From Phallus indusiatus (Eukaryota; Basidiomycota; Agaricomycetes; Phallales; Phallaceae), in contig JAQFWX010000016.1 of NCBI GenBank assembly GCA_027605045.1, positions 335,145 to 399,144 on the forward strand: a stretch of DNA of 64,000 nt. Reading direction: 5' to 3'. Of this stretch, positions 1 to 11,200 are shown piece by piece. The notes under the pieces were generated by a model. It was not told the origin of the DNA. It saw only the letters and a list, made by a program, of their open reading frames with translations, and made no database searches. Positions within the stretch are counted from its first letter, which is position 1. Every line of letters begins with the position of its first letter. A program made the position numbers and the translations under genes.

Positions 1-5
1 ATTTT

Positions 6-494
6 TTGACGCCCTTGCTGACGAATGGAGGGTTACAATGCGAGCGAGCATATAGACGTGTCATCCATCAATTGCTGGACGGCGTATGGCCCAACTTGAA
101 GATTATCGGCCTGATGACTTTCCTAGTAGACGCGAGGAAGGCAATCAGTGTCGAGGTACCGCGTACGGACATTTTGAGAATGCTGCGCATAGACAATACC
201 ACCGAGTCAAAAATAGCTGTGTTCCCGAGACGATTCGTCCTTGATGGCCGAGACTGGAGACATGAATGTGGGAACACCCAAGGAATGAATGTTTGGCAAG
301 TCGCGGAGAAGCTTGTTGACGAGCTTCAGTTCCACGAGCCAGTGCGTTCTGCATTTCAATTACCATTAGGGTTTTCTCGAATAACATGGTCCTTCAGGGT
401 ATCAGTTGAAAAAAATTCTTTTATCACTTGTTACGCGAATGCACTTTTTTCCACATCTTTCGGAACAACGGACGCATCTTTTCATATGAGGTAA
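6..494 (+). CDS. Unrecognised ORF at the left window edge, probably partial
   Basis: An open frame of about 160 codons begins at the window edge and reads on the plus strand. I do not recognise the product. The first ~130 residues have a mixed, protein-like composition (stretches such as KIIGLMTFLVDARK and NVWQVAEKLVDELQF), while the last ~30 residues look like read-through into an intron or 3' sequence. The gene most likely begins left of the window, so its start, length and function cannot be judged. No domain or catalytic motif is visible. Confidence that some of this is coding is moderate; confidence in the exact ends is low. Confidence 0.35.
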   Translation: MTPLLTNGGLQCERAYRRVIHQLLDGVWPNLKIIGLMTFLVDARKAISVEVPRTDILRMLRIDNTTESKIAVFPRRFVLDGRDWRHECGNTQGMNVWQVAEKLVDELQFHEPVRSAFQLPLGFSRITWSFRVSVEKNSFITCYANALFSTSFGTTDASFHMR

Positions 495-499
495 GCAGC

Positions 500-960
500 C
501 ATGCGAGAAGACCCTTGACCGAGGAGGCTCCTTAACGTTTAACCCCCATTTAGGGCTTATGCATATTACGTTCCTCTCTCATCTTGTACTTTGTGTTGGT
601 ACCTGCATGGACAAACAATACAAATTGTGCCTGCATTCGTTACCCATCAGCTTATGATGTATGAATCTAAGCGATAATTGATATGCAACGGATCCGGTAC
701 TGGTTACGTGTGGCTTCTGTCTCTTGCCATCTGTCTGGTATGTTTAATGTACTGTAATTTTTGAGGAATTTGAAGCAATTTCTTCCTGGTGCGCAATTAG
801 AGATGCTATATTGTTACATTAATAGATTAATTCAGTGATAAAGGCTATTTGTATGGCAAGAACCGACTGATGGTTGCCTTCTTTTTTCCGGCAAAGCAGT
901 TGTGACAATGAGAGTGAATTGTTTAAAAAGAAAGAAGTTGAATTCACGCCGGAACTTGTG
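500..960. other. Intergenic region before the sedolisin gene
   Basis: About 460 bp with no supportable gene. It is A+T-rich with stops in all frames. The right end holds the presumed sedolisin core promoter, listed separately. Confidence 0.6.
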
Positions 961-965
961 TATAC

Positions 966-973
966 TATATAAA
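966..973 (+). promoter_or_regulatory. TATA box of the sedolisin gene
   Basis: A perfect TATATAAA lies 57 bp before the ATG at 1031. The longer open frame reaches back to an ATG at 902, but that codon lies upstream of this box and would give a non-signal N-terminus. The box therefore supports 1031 as the true start. A C-rich, presumably transcribed leader follows it. Confidence 0.6.
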
Positions 974-1030
974 CAGCTATTCAAAACGCGATCCCCCCAC
1001 AAACAGCTTCAATCCGCCCACATTTCTCCT

Positions 1031-4027
1031 ATGCTTTTTCCTTCTTTTCTCTCAGCTGTTGTCCTCTTCTGCGCAACAGTATCGGCAGCCCCTGACTTAC
1101 ACCGTCGTACCGTAGTTCATGAAAAACGGGATGGTACTCCACAGGCCTGGAAAGTTCACAAACAACTGGACAAAAACACGTACCTTCCTTTCAGAATCGG
1201 ACTGAAACAATCTAACATGGACAAGCTCGAGGATTATGTGATGGACGTGTCCCATCCTTCCAGTGCTAATTACGGACAACACTGGTCACCACAAAAAGTG
1301 ATGGACACGTTCAAACCCTCTTCGGAAAGTGTCGATACTGTTACTCGATGGTTACAGGAATCCGGATTCGCCGAGCGGATGAAGCTTTCCAAAAGTCAGG
1401 GATGGATAGAAATGAAGTTGACCGTAGAAGAGGCAGAAAATTTATTAGATGCAAAATACTTCGTTTATGAGCATGTTAACGGACATCAACATATTGGTGA
1501 GACGCGCGCTTTTTATTTGATTTTCTTTGTTTAGGCATTATGATTCATGAGCGATCTGATAGGCTGCGAATCTTACTCTCTACCTGAACACGTCCAATCA
1601 CACGTGGAGATCATATTGCCCACGGTCCACTTTGACGTCCCCAAACAACGACTTGCGAAAAAAACTCAACCACGGTCGACATCGTCTAAAGGAGCTACTC
1701 CCATTTCTCATATTACCACTAACGGTCAACTAGCATTTGGTAGCTCAAATGCCAGCTCGTTGGCTAATTGCGACAAGCAAGTCACTCCGGCCTGCTTGCG
1801 CGCTTTGTATAATTTTGAGGACCCCGTTCTATTCTCTACGAGCAAGAACAGCTTTGCGATCGGTAAGCAGGCGATATTCTCTCTTTAGTTCGATAGAAGA
1901 CTCCTTGACGGAGATTCCCTTTTGAATAGTGGAATATACGCCCAATGGTTTGAAATCATTACTTTATTCTTGCATGAATTTCGTTCATATGTATAAAAAA
2001 AAGCTTTTCTCCAGAGTGATCTCGACATGTATTTCCGCAACTTCAGCCCGAAACTTGTGGGACAATCGCCTACCCTTGTATCAATTGATGGAGGTTAGTT
2101 CTCAATACTTTCTTCTTACGTCCCACGAGTCATGCTGAATTCAACAAATCATTTAAAGGCGTGGATCAAACACAAACTGAAGTTTGTCCTTTTCTTTTGA
2201 ATCATTGATGTTTTGACGTTCAAGGCTCAATAACACAGGATTTTTCTTTGAACGGTGAAAGCGATTTGGATTTCGTAAGTTCTTTGACACAGAATTTTGA
2301 ACTAAGATATACCCGATCTTCGCAGGAAATTGCTATGACTTTAGTCGCACCGCAGCAGGTTACTTTGTATCAAGTTGGAGATGTGATTGAGGGAGTAAGT
2401 CTTCTCGTAACGTAGTAAACAAGCCACTCACCCTGCTTTGACAGGCAACATTCAATAACATGCTAGACGCCATAGATGCCTCATATTGTACATTTGAAGG
2501 GGGCGATAATCCCATTTTTGACGCCATATACCCAGATACCTTTCCCGGAGGCTTCGACGAGCCCGAAAGCTGTGGAATTGTCAAGCCAGCGAACGTTATC
2601 AGTACTTCTTACGGCTTCACAGAGGTTTTGGCTACCCCTGCATATGAAATCCGACAATGCAATGAATATGGGAAGCTTGGACTTATGGGTGTGACGTTTT
2701 TGTATAGTTCGGGGGATTATGGGGTTGCTGGACTCGATGGCGTTTGTATTAACCCTACTTCGGGTGAGCTTTCGTTTCATTTTCAGCAAAAAACTTTTAG
2801 ATTATTCGTGATTACTGTAGGGCAAGAAAGCATCGATGGAACAGAATTTGACCCAGGTAGGTGGATACACTAGCTTTTAGATGTTCAGCTGTTTTACATG
2901 ATCTGATAGATTTTCCTGCTACTTGTCCCTTTGTTACTGCGGGTACGTGCTCATATGGGTAACATTCACAAATCAAAGCTTAACAGTTGAAATATACAGT
3001 CGGTGCTACACAAATAAATCCCGGATGTACGTTTTTTCCAGTAATAAACATGCAATCATCTAATACGGTATTATCACTGATCAGCGACTGTGCATGATCC
3101 CGAGAGTGCTTGCGATACGATGATTAGGAGGTGAGTAGGATTCTGCCTGCTATTATTAATCAAAGATTCCCAATAACAACTCTGGTTTTCAAGCGGTGGA
3201 GGGTTCTCCAATGTCTTTGAATTACCTTCCTATCAAGCTTCCGCCGTGACTTCTTTTCTTGAAAACCATCCTCCACCGTATACGGCCGAACAGTTCAATA
3301 ACAGTGGCAATGTACTGTGTCACATCTTGCTCGAATATTTTGTCTGTCAAGCTCATTGCGTTTTCTAGGTTCGCGCTTACCCAGATATATCCTCTAACGG
3401 GTAAGTGAGCCAATTCTGACCTCGGACTCGTGACCGTCGCTGAATCTAGTGTATCCGTTGCTTAACAAGTGCCAATCAGGTAGCGGCTGTAAGTTAGTTT
3501 TGCATGCTTTTCCGTCTTTTTGTTGCAGTCAGTTGACTTTTCGTGTGTTTTTAAGATCGACGGGAACTTTATGCTGGTATATGGAACATCTTTAGCCGCA
3601 CCAGTGATTGGATCCATGATCACTGTGATTAATGACGCTCGAATTGCCCTTGGAAAAAGCCCTGTGGGCTTCATCAATCCTAGTGTGAGAAGCCCATTGA
3701 AAAGTCTAATATTCTCTCTGTTACCATTGATTTATTTTACGCAGCTCTATTCACTACCGTTTAAATATGCCTTTAACGATATTACATCGGGCAATAACTC
3801 CGGCTGTGGTATGCTTCTGTTGCTTCACGCTCTTCAAAGAACCTAACTATATCCATTTTCATCAGGCACCGAAGGATTTACTGCGTAAGTCTTTTCTGCT
3901 CCTAGACTACACATACCTATATGCTGACGCGTGGTGGTTGTCAAGTGTTCAAGGGTGGGATCCTGTGACCGGACTCGGCACACCCAGATTTGAGATATTG
4001 GAGGCTTTGTTCTTAGCGCTCCCTTAA
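1031..4027 (+). CDS. Secreted sedolisin / tripeptidyl-peptidase (peptidase family S53), multi-exon
   Basis: An acid serine-carboxyl protease made as a secreted zymogen. Residues 1-20 are a signal peptide (MLFPSFLSAVVLFCATVSAA). An S53 pro-domain follows (SHPSSANYGQHWSP..., then LTVEEAENLLDAKY). The catalytic part shows ESDLDFEIA (the Glu and Asp of the triad), SSGDYGV (oxyanion Asp) and YGTSLAAPV (the nucleophile Ser, more often SGTSASAP). The C-terminal calcium site reads NDITSGNNSGC and then GWDPVTGLGTP. Exon 1 is 1031-1496 and exon 2 is 1563-1862; about ten further short exons follow, some with uncertain borders, notably around 3300-3580. All catalytic residues are present, so I expect activity. 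Its physiological role is probably extracellular nutrient proteolysis (family knowledge). The gene stands alone, with a TATA box upstream. Confidence 0.9.
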
Positions 4028-4587
4028 CGAGAGCATGTCTGTTGTTTCAAAGTTTCAATGTAAAGGATACATTGAAATCTCCTGAGGCGGTAATGTGCGG
4101 ACCCAATTGTCGTGCAGTGTTGTATATCATGGTTCGCACTGGGGTGAGCTGGTCTCCCCCACATAAGGGATGTTTTTTATTAATAATAAACACGAAGGTG
4201 TTGCCTATGGCTCAATGATCTGTTTATATTTAGTTTATAAAACTAATAAATAGGCTTGTCATGGGTCATCGCACTCGAAATCCTGGCGTCAACTATTATA
4301 CCTAATCTGCGAGTTAGCTGACTTTATCAGACAGTGCTTTTCACGTAAAGTACTACTAGAATTAAAGATGATTTAATTCGAATCTTAGTACATTTACGCG
4401 TAAGTGCATGTAATTATGTTGTCGCTGTTTCAATGTCTCAGTAATAGTTTCCGAGGTTACGCTGTCACTTTATAAATACGAGATCACTAATGTTGAGAAC
4501 TGCACTTCATTGGAATCATTGCACATGTTTGGTGATCAAATTGACATACAGTATTTATAATTAAAAAGCTAACACGACCCGGTATCC
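4028..4587. other. Intergenic region between convergent genes
   Basis: About 560 A+T-rich bases between the 3' ends of the sedolisin (+) and the hypothetical gene on the minus strand. I see no ORF, RNA gene or repeat. It probably contains both 3' untranslated regions. Confidence 0.6.
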
Positions 4588-5819
4588 CTAAACCCAATGT
4601 GGTGCTCGATCGGCCTGAGGACACAGGATCTGGTCAATCATGTGTGCCTGGCGAACATGGCGGATATCGACTCCAGCAAAGCTGATTCCAGCAAGTGCCG
4701 TGTGCATATCTGGATCATCCCATCTTTTTAGTGATGACAAAATAAGAGTATTTCTTCCCGATTTTGCAAAGAAAAACACCTGCTCTCCATTCGTGAACAC
4801 TCCGAGATGGCATTCGAAGTAATAGAGCTCTCCCCAAATCTGTAACAGAACTTTTAGCACACTTAATTGATGAGAAAACAAAGGATGTCAGATACAAACT
4901 TGTTTCAGAAGCTTTGCCTGCAGCGAAGTTAAATCGTGGGCAAATGTGCCATCCGGATTGACGGCGTACTCTTCCATGAATATTTCCTCTAGATTTTTGC
5001 GGGTACACGCCCATAAAGGTTTCAGTTCCGCTACCGCTCCATTATCATGAAGCGAAGAGGAACGAATCAACATGAAGTCGGAGTATCCGGCGTTAGATTG
5101 ATGACCTGAGGCTGCGTCTTTGTGCAATGCGTTGCACGCCCGAGACCAACGAGGATATTGGACGTCGTCGTTATGATCGCCGAGGGGTGGATAGCGGGTC
5201 TGGAAAGGAATAAATTTTCATCCGGTGATATAGCTATGTAGTTAACCTTTAAGAAACCGTTCATCGGCTCAATTCCTTGAACGAGGAATTCTCCGTGGAC
5301 ACTGTCCTCGCGATTCATTAAGGGGATCGTCGACACTCTGTTAATATGATGTAGATACCACCCAGCTAGTACTTTGATTCCATCAACTTGCTGCTCCGCC
5401 AGCGGAAGTGGGATTCGTCGGTTAGCGGCAAGAGTCCACGTACTGTCGTGCGATCCGTGGGGCTGATTGCTAGACCTTGCATATCTTATCAAGTTGTCCC
5501 AAAAGCTTGTACAAACAAACACGTGGTTTAAACCATCGCCCGTCTCTTTTAATCGATCGATGCGTACGGATGGTTTTGTTCGGGATTTTTGAGACGTGGC
5601 GTAAAGTGCTTTGCGCAGAGGATGCATCCTTAAATCTCCATTAGGCACAGATGGACCTAAGGGAGCAGGCAGGGGGATCGGTAATAAAGGTGTCTGACCC
5701 GGTATAAAGGGAGAGTCGGTAGGTTGAAAAGAATCTGGGCGACCAGCAAAGAGGCGGTGTGGCATATATAGCTTCGAAATGCCTGCATGACCTTGAGGAG
5801 CTTGGGGAAATGGGTGCAT
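4588..5819 (-). CDS. Hypothetical agaric-type protein, possible PD-(D/E)xK nuclease-like fold
   Basis: The minus-strand ATG at 5819 opens a 250-codon exon. The first ~110 residues are Pro-rich and low in complexity. The frame then continues through two short introns (near 5125-5150 and 4840-4900) into AGYSDFMLIR...AVAELKPLW and QIWGELYYFECHLGVFTNGE, ending in a stop near 4588. The D(x)nELK pair is arranged like motifs II and III of PD-(D/E)xK nucleases. Such modules occur next to kinase domains in some fungal protein families, but this is pattern matching, not an alignment. A kinase-like gene lies just upstream on the same strand. The two could be halves of one ancestral protein in reversed order (see findings). 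No signal peptide or membrane segment is evident. Confidence 0.5.
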
Positions 5820-6256
5820 CTTGAATTCAGAACGACTTGGATGGGAACAAGGAACTGACAGACTGTCGTAGCCTCGACACCAGGATCGGGTTAAGTGACA
5901 GTGTAGCGGCAGGGAGATGCGTCATCCGCATTAGGAAAGGGATCTCAAAATGTCTCGTGTACACGCCCAAATGGGCCGCAAGGCGTACACGATACGGGCT
6001 GAACCCAAGTCTCTACAAACGATTTTGAGAGATCAAATATGCACATATATTTTTCCGATTGACAGTAAGCTATGCGATATGCCGCCATCCTTTCATCTTC
6101 TCATGATTTCACTCTGTGGACATAAGCAAACTGCGTAGGTGGATTAGCCTATTGCAGGCTGCTATAATGCAGGAAAAAAAAACTGTAAATTCGTGCATCT
6201 GTACGATCAGCAATCTAAATTGCTCACTGTTTACACCCGCTCCCGCACCAGTTGAC
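5820..6256. other. Intergenic spacer between the two minus-strand genes
   Basis: About 440 bp without a supportable gene. Short frames on the plus strand here show no domain signature. Confidence 0.5.
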
Positions 6257-7330
6257 TCAATCCCAAGGTTCTACAATACGTCCTTCAACCAAATTATCAA
6301 ATAATCTTCTTAACCATGTGTGATTGCAGCCATCAATGAGTTGTGTAGTGGCGTCTGACTTGCGACATAGATCGAAGTCAATCAACCTCCAACAATGCAC
6401 ATGCCCATGGTTTGGGCATACACTTCCCGGAGAGTCATTGCGAGCTGAGAGGATATTGCTCCATCGGATATCCATCGGTTCTATACCTAAACGAGCTATA
6501 TCATTGAAAACATCATACACATCATTCCTGAAAATTCATTTTAAATTACAGTCTCATGATCATTACACGGAACAATGTAGGCTCACTCTATGGAAGGATC
6601 AAGGGACTCTCCAACGGGAATATTCCCACCTAATTTCTCCAAGACAAGTATCGACAGAACATTTCCTTGACCAGGTAACGCTCGTTCATACTTTATTTCA
6701 TCAGAAGCTCCCTCTTGTTCTTCATCTTCCGACTCATCAGACTCGGGTGTCCATGTTAATACGTGTTGATCGTCCCGAAGCCGCGTCTGGAAGAAGCCAT
6801 AACACCAGGGTACAGATACACCTTGCAGCTGCTCAAGTTCTTCATAGAACCAAGCTTCCTGAGCCAAACTACCAGATTTCTTCCATTGTGAGACCTTGAC
6901 CACCAATGGCGGCAACTCAACGCCTGTTGCTATTTCCATTACAGCCACATCGTGAACCGAACCAACTCTGCCTGCTCCCAGTCGTTCACCAAGATGGAGC
7001 GTAAGATGCCGATCGCCTGGAGGAGGTAAGTTTGAAGGTGGGCGACGTGGGATGCCATTCGGTCTGACACGGCGAGAGGATTTCATTTTGATCTGGCGTC
7101 CTGGTTTTACGACTCCTCTGTGTAAAGTTTGTGCATAAGGTTCTCCGCTGGCGCCATCGGACACGAGGCCGTGAATAGTAATTGAGGAAAACGCGTTGAG
7201 AGGCTATAATAATCTAGTTCATTTATCATTTAAACTATCTCAATCTTACACTCACTAAGAAATGCCGCATTCAGGAGAGAAGAGAAATGAACGTTGTTGC
7301 GATCAAAACAATGCCGTTCAGTCACGGTCT
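6257..7330 (-). CDS. Protein-kinase-like protein (fungal family), 5' end not resolved
   Basis: The minus strand encodes a glycine-loop-like LGERLGAGRVGSVHDV, a candidate lysine in PLVVKVS and a conserved EAWFYEELEQLQG. After an acidic loop (ESDESEDEEQEG) and an intron near 6520-6580 come DIRWSNIL (the HxD...N catalytic loop, degenerate) and RLIDFDL (DFG position read as DFD). This is the pattern of diverged kinase-like proteins common in agaricomycetes. A short 5' exon (VHFSSLLNAAFL) spliced to LNAFSSITIHGLVSDG lies at about 7150-7330, but no convincing ATG is seen. Loss of the HRD and DFG consensus makes catalytic activity doubtful. The family usually has further N-terminal sequence, which I cannot find upstream. 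Confidence 0.6.
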
Positions 7331-8219
7331 AGGAGAACGCCTGGAGCTGACGTAAGTTGCAGACGTTAAATGGCTAGAGCAGAAACTTCGAATGTGGATA
7401 AAGTAAAAGGAGAATAGATACAAGAATGGGCGCGAGCTTTTTATTGCGCCTCTCGAGTTAGCCCTTTGCACTTTAGGGGCCAAATCAATATGGACCTTGT
7501 AACCCGGCGCGAACGTGCCACAGGGCAAAAGAAAGGCTGTCCTACTATCATAGTCAATACAGTCAAGGTCACGGTGTGGGTCGATATTTCATACAGCATA
7601 AGTTGCGGACAATGTCCGGTGATCGTCGTTGCGAGGCGTGTCAATCAGTGAATCATCGCGTGCGGACAGAGCAGCAGAGGTCCAGCCATTCAAAATTCGC
7701 TTTAATCATCGCTGCTTTTGAAGTCGCTCGCTCAAGCAAGTGCGCGGGATCGACATGTGAAGCTAAAAAAACATATTGATAAATCATCTATTAACCATGT
7801 CGCCCGGCGGGTAAACAACTGCCAAGTACTATGTACTACTATCCATTCCAAACCCAGGGCCTGTGATGCGCTACACAAACCAAAGGACCTTCCAGACAAC
7901 TTTAGATAATATCCAAGTTGCTTCGTCCTTCTAATAAAGAACCTGTTCGGACCCTATACACAAAAAGGTATTGAGCAGCTGCTCCTTACTGCTAATTAGT
8001 GTCCGAAGTGTAGCGCAAGGACTTAAAATTCACCGAAAAAAAAAAGATGTTTATTCACGAATGGGATAATTAGAATAAATCTTCTGCCACGAAATTGTGT
8101 ATGATAGACGGTGCATTTGAAAGAAAGAAAAGAAAAAGGAACTTCAAGAGCGTATACGTGTAAAATGTACATGTTTGTTAGTGAGGAACGAGACCTAGGA
8201 ATAAAAAGGACTTTCTTGA
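7331..8219. other. Intergenic region
   Basis: About 890 bp with several short overlapping frames on both strands but no recognisable domain or consistent splice pattern. It includes the probable 3' region of the large gene to the right. Confidence 0.5.
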
Positions 8220-11200
8220 TCAGTTCAGTTGGTCTCTGCGTAACCTAAGCTTCTTCACACGCATCATCAATTCCTAAAAAAATGATCAGTAATGAAACAT
8301 ACATAGTTATAGAAAGAAAGAAAGAGCGTATTACCTCAAGTTCTCCGGCACCCATTCGCCCCGCCCTAACGTCCTCCCTCATACCAGCCTCAATACTCTC
8401 CAGAACTTCTCCAAACAAATCGCGGTACTTGACTCCAAAAAAGTTGGTCAGTTTAGCCGCGCGGCGACGACGCGCTTTAAACATATCAGCACGTCCTTCA
8501 GCTTCGGTGCGGGGTGCGTTATAGTATCCAGGTATATCGGTTAGTCCTTTAGAGAAGCTAGTAGCGGTCGTTCCGATACTGAGAGTGCTAATTGAAGACA
8601 GAGTGGATGTTCCGCTTAATGTTGAAACGAGAGAAAGAGTCGAAGTTCGGGATGGTAACGACCGACGACGAGAGAGTGGAGGTGACTGAGACGGCTCTCC
8701 TTTCATTGAATTGGGAGCATTGGGAGATCTAGATCCAGGTGTAAGTTGTGTTGGTGTGGAAAGTGCATCGTCGTTCTGTTTGGTTCCTGAGCTTGACTCG
8801 CCAAAGTCGTCGTCATCGCTGTCATCGCTATCATAGTCTCTGTCCGCGTATTGAGATCCATAGCCGTAACCTAAACCCATCCGAGAGGCAGAGTGTGGAG
8901 GCGGCTGAAGATATTGACGAAGCTCTGCAAGAGACGCTTTATCATCCTAAGAGAGAGAGAGAGAAAACCGTTATCAGTGGGCTTAGAAGCGAGCGTATGA
9001 ACTGACACTAACCTTATCGACAATGTCCCCCAAAGATATCAACGACTGCCGATACTGCATGTATACAGACGACGTGTCAAACGAATTACGTTCACCGAGC
9101 ATGGCAACATCTACATTCTCAGATTCGTCTCGAAGACGACCACCGACAGGCATACCTTGACCAAACGCAAGAAGAGGCTTATTAGAGTCTCCGCTCCCAC
9201 GTCGTCTGGACGGTTGTGATAAAGCGTCATCGCCATACCGCCCTGGGTTAGTCTGATCAGGAGGAGTAAACAAGAACGGCAGCGATGTGAAGTCTCTTCC
9301 AGCTCTGGTTTTCGATAATGAGCGACCCAATGAACCACCAGATGCAGACGCTTCCAGTGTTTGATGTATGGGAATGTAGGCATAAGACTCAGCCGAACTA
9401 CTGACATGTTTCGATTTGCCCTTGTACGATGGATCCAAAACATTTCCTCGGACTTGGGATCTGATTTGGGAGGAATATGACAGAGATGTTGGAGATACCA
9501 GTGGACGGTCCGGCGAGTTAGGTGCCGTATTTGACGCGGTTCGTGCATGAATCAGATACAAATCAGATGGAGGACGCGTTCCAAACATCTAATTAAAAAA
9601 ATAAAATGCTGAATAATGACGCAAGATCCTGAGGCAAAACGAAACAAACCTGTTCCATCTTCGCACCCCTCTTAACATGCCTAACACGCTCTCTAGAATC
9701 AAGATCATCCTTTTTCCTATCAATCACTTCATATCCAGGCAACGCCGCGCTAGAACTACTTCGCCTTCTCCTCATCCAAAGCGGCTTTTTATTATTATGA
9801 GTGTTAACAGATGCACCTTCGCCAAGCGCAAACGCAGGTAAATCGCCGTCTTTGAAAGCGTAAGATTCACCCAGGACCAGTTCAACCGGCACAGAATCGC
9901 CCAAGAACCGATGTAATTTGGCGAGTTTATCCATCTTTTTGCGCTTTTCTTGCTCGAAGGTAGGAGCCTGGGATTCTCGAGCGTAGGGATGGAATTCGTC
10001 CGGAGATGTGGAGGTCGTCTGAACGCTTAAAATAGATGCAATTGATGGAGCAAGAGATGCCGTTGATGGCGCGCGATGAATGGTAAGATTCTGCTCAGGA
10101 GATGCTGACGACGAAGACGAAGACGACACTGCTAGCGATGCGTCGCCTGTCGTTCTCGTCGTAGGCTCGGGCTTCAACGTCATAGACGGCAAAACCATAG
10201 CAGAAAGTGGAGATGGAGAAATAGGAGAGTATGGTGTAGCCGGGTTTGGTTGTACGTCGGATATCGCATTTGCACCTGCATTCATTTCCCGGCGTTGAAG
10301 AGCGTCATCCCGATCAACAACGCTTACGGGGCTCTCAATATCATCATCATTTAAATCCATGAAACTTTCGGGAGAATCAGAACGAGTAACAATTTGCGGG
10401 CGACGCTGCTTGAGCTTCCTATCTTGTGGTTCCTGTGGTGGGACGAAAGTAGCTGGTCCGATAGGCGTACGAATAGTTCTGTCTCTGCTTTTTCCTTTTG
10501 CTTTTGAACTTGAGGTAGCAGTTTCAGAAGGAAGAACTAGATAAGCTATTAATGCCAGATCCGCCACTTGGAGGAGCAGTAAAGCGTTACCAGAAGATGG
10601 AGAGCCAGCTGCTGTATCAAGGGGTGACAAAGTAATCCTGATCTGTACCTGATCCGCTGGAGTACTAGTAGGGATCTGAAATGAACGAATATGTAAACAA
10701 CGAAACGAAATATTTCGTGAATAAAAGACCAACAGGAGTAGGAAGAGTGTGAGACTTCGTGGGATTCTGAGATGCCAACGCAACTTTGTTGTTGGTGCGT
10801 GACCTCAATTCATTCTGATGTTCCTGGGCGGTCCTTCCCTTTTCTGTATCAGTCAACTGAGGAGGAGAAGACATGTAATTCAAATGGGATTGGATTTCCT
10901 TCGTTTTACTCGTGGTTTCGATGCGCAACGGAACAGAGCCCGTGTTTCGTGACGCCGCCGTTGATCCTGCACGATTCACGGGTACTTTTGGATCTGTGGT
11001 CGGTTAATAAGTTTTTTAAAATTTTGAATAAAAAAGCCACGGGAAAATTAATCACCAAAAGAATTGGAGTTTTGAAATAGTTCCGAGACAATACCTAATC
11101 GAGGAGGAGAGGTGGTTAAAGGTGGTAGTACAGGCGGCGGTGACGACAAAGATGGGGAAACGACCGGTGAGCGCGGGTTCAGCGACGACTTGACATTTCT

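Noticed and set aside
902..1030. N-terminal extension of the sedolisin from an upstream ATG
   Set aside because: The extension spans the TATA box and would bury the signal peptide, so the ATG at 1031 is preferred.
7322..7909. Overlapping 60-70-codon frames on both strands
   Set aside because: No domain, no consistent splice pattern and no ATG context; most likely random open frames in an intergenic region.
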